Positions 61,792 to 64,000 of a stretch of 64,000 nucleotides of DNA are shown here, in pieces; within the stretch, counting starts at the first letter, position 1; every line of letters begins with the position of its first letter. The notes under the pieces were generated by a model that saw only the letters and a program-made list of their open reading frames with translations, was not told where the DNA came from and did no database searches. This stretch comes from CAYQDB01 sp964416195 (lineage in GTDB: Bacteria > Zixibacteria > MSB-5A5 > GN15 > FEB-12): the NCBI GenBank assembly GCA_964416195.1, contig CAYQDB010000008.1, forward strand, positions 1 to 64,000, read 5' to 3'. A program made the position numbers and the translations under genes.

Positions 61792-62377
61792 GCCAGAGCG
61801 AGGCCCGAGTGCCGTACGCGAATTCGGAATCAGGAATCTTCAGCTAGAAAGTGAACTCTTGCGGCTAGAAGAAGAGGGGATTCCATTGGGTCACCGAGCT
61901 ACCCTTGAACACTCCAAAGGATTAGTAGAGTTCGACTTATTCGAAAGTGAGGTTGTGCGTGATGCCGAATTTATGTCGGAGTTTTACAAGGTCTACTTTT
62001 GCTTGGAAAACTCCATCCGGCGATTCATAAGTGACCGAATGAGCGAGATTCATGGAGATGATTGGTGGTCAGAAAAAGTACCTGATCCGATTCAAAGGGA
62101 CGTTAAGAATAGACAGGAAGATGAAAAAACTGGAACAGCGACAATTCGATCGACTGATCCACTAGACTATACATTCCTTGGCGAATTGGCAGCCATCATG
62201 ACCTCCAACTGGGTTGATTTCTCTGATACGCTTAGAAGCCCTCAGTCTGTCAATAGGGCACTCACTGGGTTCAATAAGATTCGGAACGTAATTGCTCATA
62301 GTTGCCTCTTGCAGGAAGACGAGTTGCTACGCTTGAAACTAGCTGTTCGTGATTGGTTTCGGATCCAGAGTTCCTGA
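61784..62377 (+). CDS. Swt1-type HEPN-domain protein (putative RNase)
   Basis: 197 residues, GTG start inside the DUF5343 gene's end. The helical body has 'FCLENSIRRFISDRM', 'GDDWWSEKVPDPIQ', 'DPLDYTFLGELAAIMTSNW' and 'NKIRNVIAHSCLL' with Arg167-x4-His172, the R-x4-H HEPN motif. This order (IRRFI..WW..DYTFLGEL..NW..IRN-IAHS) is that of the Swt1-type HEPN family. HEPN proteins of this kind are metal-independent RNases in defence, toxin-antitoxin and RNA-processing systems. Co-translated with the DUF5343 gene, which could be its antitoxin, sensor or adaptor (inferred). Confidence 0.8.
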   Translation: MNKPERGPSAVREFGIRNLQLESELLRLEEEGIPLGHRATLEHSKGLVEFDLFESEVVRDAEFMSEFYKVYFCLENSIRRFISDRMSEIHGDDWWSEKVPDPIQRDVKNRQEDEKTGTATIRSTDPLDYTFLGELAAIMTSNWVDFSDTLRSPQSVNRALTGFNKIRNVIAHSCLLQEDELLRLKLAVRDWFRIQSS

Positions 62378-62409
62378 CTGTACCTCTAGTAAAGCATAGA
62401 TTCGAGCTG

Positions 62410-63018
62410 CTATCCCGCTCGCGTCCTATTCAGCCGCTCGATAATCACATCCCGCGCTTTCTGTAAAGCCTGGCCGCGGTGAGAGACGAGATTCTTTTCC
62501 TCAAGTGTTATCTCGGAAAATCGTTTGCCATTGGGGGGATAGAAAAAGACCGGATCATAGCCGAAGCCCTTTATTCCGGTGCTGTCTTCCATAATATATC
62601 CTTCCGCCACGCCTTCCGCAATCTCAGTAGCGCCGTCAGCCCAGTCAATCGCAATAACGCAGCGGAAGCGCGCCGTTCTCTTTTCATGTGGCATGCCCTG
62701 CAGTTGTTTAAGCAGCTTGCGGTTGTTCTCAGCATAGGTTGCATTCTCTCCGGCGTATCGTGAAGAATAGATACCCGGTGCGCCGTTCAGAGCATCTACT
62801 TCGAGGCCGCTGTCGTCGGCAAGTGTAGGTAGGTCACAGAACTTCGCAATGGCGTTTGCTTTGAGCCTGGCGTTTTCTTCAAAAGTAGCGCCGGTTTCCT
62901 CAACGTTAGGAAATTCGAGAAAATCATCCCTTGTCAGGACAGTCACCGGCAGGTCATCGAGGAGATGCCTGATCTCCCGAATCTTGTTTTCATTGTTAGT
63001 TGCGAGGACGAGTTGCAT
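62410..63018 (-). CDS. rdgB: RdgB/HAM1-type non-canonical purine NTP pyrophosphatase
   Basis: 202 residues from the ATG at 63018 (a GTG three codons upstream is possible). Hydrolyses dITP, XTP and ITP to monophosphates, keeping them out of DNA. 'LVLATNNENKIREI' with the Thr-Asn-Asn loop, 'TFEENARLKA', 'LADDSGLEVDALNGAPG', 'GVAEGYIMED', 'GFGYDPVFFYP' and 'ISHRGQAL'-type end ('VSHRGQALQKA') are complete. Convergent with the HEPN gene. Confidence 0.96.
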   Translation of the reverse strand: MQLVLATNNENKIREIRHLLDDLPVTVLTRDDFLEFPNVEETGATFEENARLKANAIAKFCDLPTLADDSGLEVDALNGAPGIYSSRYAGENATYAENNRKLLKQLQGMPHEKRTARFRCVIAIDWADGATEIAEGVAEGYIMEDSTGIKGFGYDPVFFYPPNGKRFSEITLEEKNLVSHRGQALQKARDVIIERLNRTRAG

Positions 63019-63151
63019 GGGTGTCACCTAATCTATTTTATTTTGTCGGTCGGCGGAGGTAAACCCCGCCGCTACGCGAGGTCAAATCTCGTGCTCGGCG
63101 GACGTCCCGAGGCCACCCCATAAGCTCCGAATAAGGGAAAGAGAGCGACTT

Positions 63152-63180
63152 CGTCATTCCCGTGAAAACGGGAATCCATT
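63152..63180. repeat. Dispersed palindrome 'CGTCATTCCCGTG...ACGGGAATCC' (copy 1)
   Basis: Imperfect palindrome with stem TTCCCGT / ACGGGAA. It is the same element as 63240-63268 in the opposite orientation, and similar to short repeats common in many genomes. Confidence 0.65.
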
Positions 63181-63239
63181 TCCCTTGTTGTTTCTATCTA
63201 ACCGCCCGTATCATGCTTGTATACTTCTTATTGCTTCTC

Positions 63240-63268
63240 ATGGATTCCTGCTTTCGCAGGAATGACAG
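63240..63268. repeat. Dispersed palindrome (copy 2, inverted)
   Basis: ATGGATTCCTGC / GCAGGAATGACAG, stem TTCCTGC-TTTC-GCAGGAA, the reverse complement of the element at 63152-63180 with compensating changes in the stem. Confidence 0.65.
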
Positions 63269-63412
63269 ATCTCGTTGCAGCTGGTATCACTATTGGTCTT
63301 GATTCCTCAGTAACCTTGAGAACTGTCTTTTTGGATAACCTACCCCTGTCTGCCGCATCCTGTGACTTTGCACTTCAGACGGCGGATGAACACGTCCACT
63401 GTCCACGAGAAT

Positions 63413-63440
63413 GTCATGGTGAGCGAAGTCGAACCATAAC
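63413..63440. repeat. Short dispersed repeat 'GTCATGGTGAGC...TCGAACCATAAC'
   Basis: Imperfect inverted repeat (GTCATGGT / ACCATAAC-like arms around GAGCGAAGTCGA). Same type as the element at 50774-50826 in sharing the 'TCGAA/TTCGA' centre. Confidence 0.45.
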
Positions 63441-63455
63441 AACACATCCACTTTC

Positions 63456-64000
63456 CTAATACCCACTTATATCTACCCTTGTAACCCTGTCAATAACCTC
63501 GCCTAAAAAGCGCGTGGCCAGTTGCGAGAACTTTTCGGGGACGTCACTGACGAAGAACTTGTGCTCGCCCACCGGGCCGGGATGTTGCGACATCTGGGGA
63601 TTAAGTAAACTGCGTTTCGTTAATCGCCCATACGCCACTCTTGCCGTCTCTTCTCCGCTGTCGATGAGAGTAACACTGTCACCCATAACATCGCCAATGA
63701 TATGCTTCAAGAGCGGGTAGTGAGTGCAGCCCAGCACCAGGGTGTCGACCTTGACATCGTGCATCGTTTGAAGGTAATCACGCGCAATCAGGTAAGTGGC
63801 TTCCTTGTCGATATACCCCTCCTCGGCCAGCGGGACAAACAGCGGGCAAGCCAGGGAGAAGACCTTAACTTGGGGATCGAGAGCCCGAATGATACGAGCG
63901 TAAGCGTTGGAATCGATAGTGGCATCGGTTCCAATAATGCCGATCCGACCGGATGTCGTGCGCTCAACCGCTGCTTGTGCACCCGGTTCGATCACGCCGA
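63456..64000 (-). CDS. murI: Glutamate racemase, C-terminal part (gene runs off the window)
   Basis: Converts L- to D-glutamate for peptidoglycan. About 181 residues are seen; the start lies beyond base 64000. 'VIEPGAQAAVERT' and 'IGIIGTDATIDSNAYARII' follow the first half; the second catalytic Cys is in 'LVLGCTHYPLL' and 'LIDSGEETARVA' is present. The first Cys motif is outside. It is upstream of rdgB in transcription order, a common murI-rph/rdgB-type neighbourhood. Confidence 0.93.
   Translation of the reverse strand, partial: GVIEPGAQAAVERTTSGRIGIIGTDATIDSNAYARIIRALDPQVKVFSLACPLFVPLAEEGYIDKEATYLIARDYLQTMHDVKVDTLVLGCTHYPLLKHIIGDVMGDSVTLIDSGEETARVAYGRLTKRSLLNPQMSQHPGPVGEHKFFVSDVPEKFSQLATRFLGEVIDRVTRVDISGY

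Larger units (their letters stand above)
63019..63455. other. 437-bp repeat-bearing gap between murI and rdgB
   Basis: No gene. Contains a stem GGCGG..CCGCC near 63052-63070, an inverted pair of 29-bp imperfect palindromes (63152-63180 and 63240-63268), and an element at 63413-63440, listed separately. Nothing else recognised. Confidence 0.6.

Overview
The window reads as a chromosomal segment of a Gram-negative, free-living bacterium of the FCB group. The best guess is Zixibacteria or a close candidate phylum; this is inferred, since there is no rRNA in the window. The basis is: an RND efflux pump and a TonB-dependent receptor-like protein (two membranes); three PorV/PorQ-family outer membrane proteins; secreted proteases ending in the 'QNYPNPFNP' C-terminal sorting-type domain used by type IX secretion; many lipoproteins and beta-propeller or PKD proteins; PurS/PurQ; and a DUF4321 gene. 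No tRNA, rRNA, CRISPR array, complete insertion sequence or prophage was seen.

Layout: 1-4.6 kb, TolC-type protein (partial), periplasmic adaptor and RND pump, followed by a truncated bshC-like remnant. 5.1-11.9 kb, DUF4846 protein, endonuclease V with an altered catalytic residue, M20 amidohydrolase, exported propeller protein, YbbR protein and tsaD. 11.9-16.4 kb, a small exported acidic protein behind candidate sigma-54 and sigma-70 promoters, a TPR-GAF-sigma-54 activator, and a lipoate/octanoate transferase. 16.6-23.4 kb, an outer membrane cassette: TonB-receptor-like protein with a calcium-loop-like array, PorV-like protein and large lipoprotein. 23.5-31.8 kb, a GT-C glycosyltransferase/TPR protein on the minus strand, then S8 and M6 proteases with sorting domains. 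31.9-35.3 kb, fur-feoA-feoB plus a FeoB-associated Cys-rich peptide, behind a Fur-box-like palindrome. 35.3-42 kb, a MITE-like element, then ecfT and a tightly overlapping run truA-fsa-purB-psd-pssA-purS-purQ-DUF4321-tatA. 42-44.6 kb, small unknown genes, a HEPN-like gene and a cluster of different palindromic repeats with a degraded gene. 44.6-48.6 kb (minus), a CHASE2 Ser/Thr kinase, a metallophosphoesterase and a double-FHA protein. 48.7-50.8 kb, dus and etfA. 51-55.2 kb, a PKD lipoprotein (minus) and an SPFH/zinc-ribbon pair. 55.4-59.9 kb, an exported propeller protein plus two PorV-like proteins. 60-61 kb, an isocitrate/isopropylmalate-type dehydrogenase. 61.1-62.4 kb, a DUF5343 plus Swt1-type HEPN pair that looks like a defence or toxin-antitoxin module. 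62.4-64 kb (minus), rdgB and a partial murI separated by repeats.

The strongest leads for something undescribed are the DUF5343/HEPN pair, the kinase-phosphoesterase-FHA operon, the SPFH/zinc-ribbon pair, the calcium-loop array in the receptor, the endonuclease V with Asp-to-His at a metal ligand, and the palindrome and MITE elements. Assignments come from reading motifs; no database search was possible.
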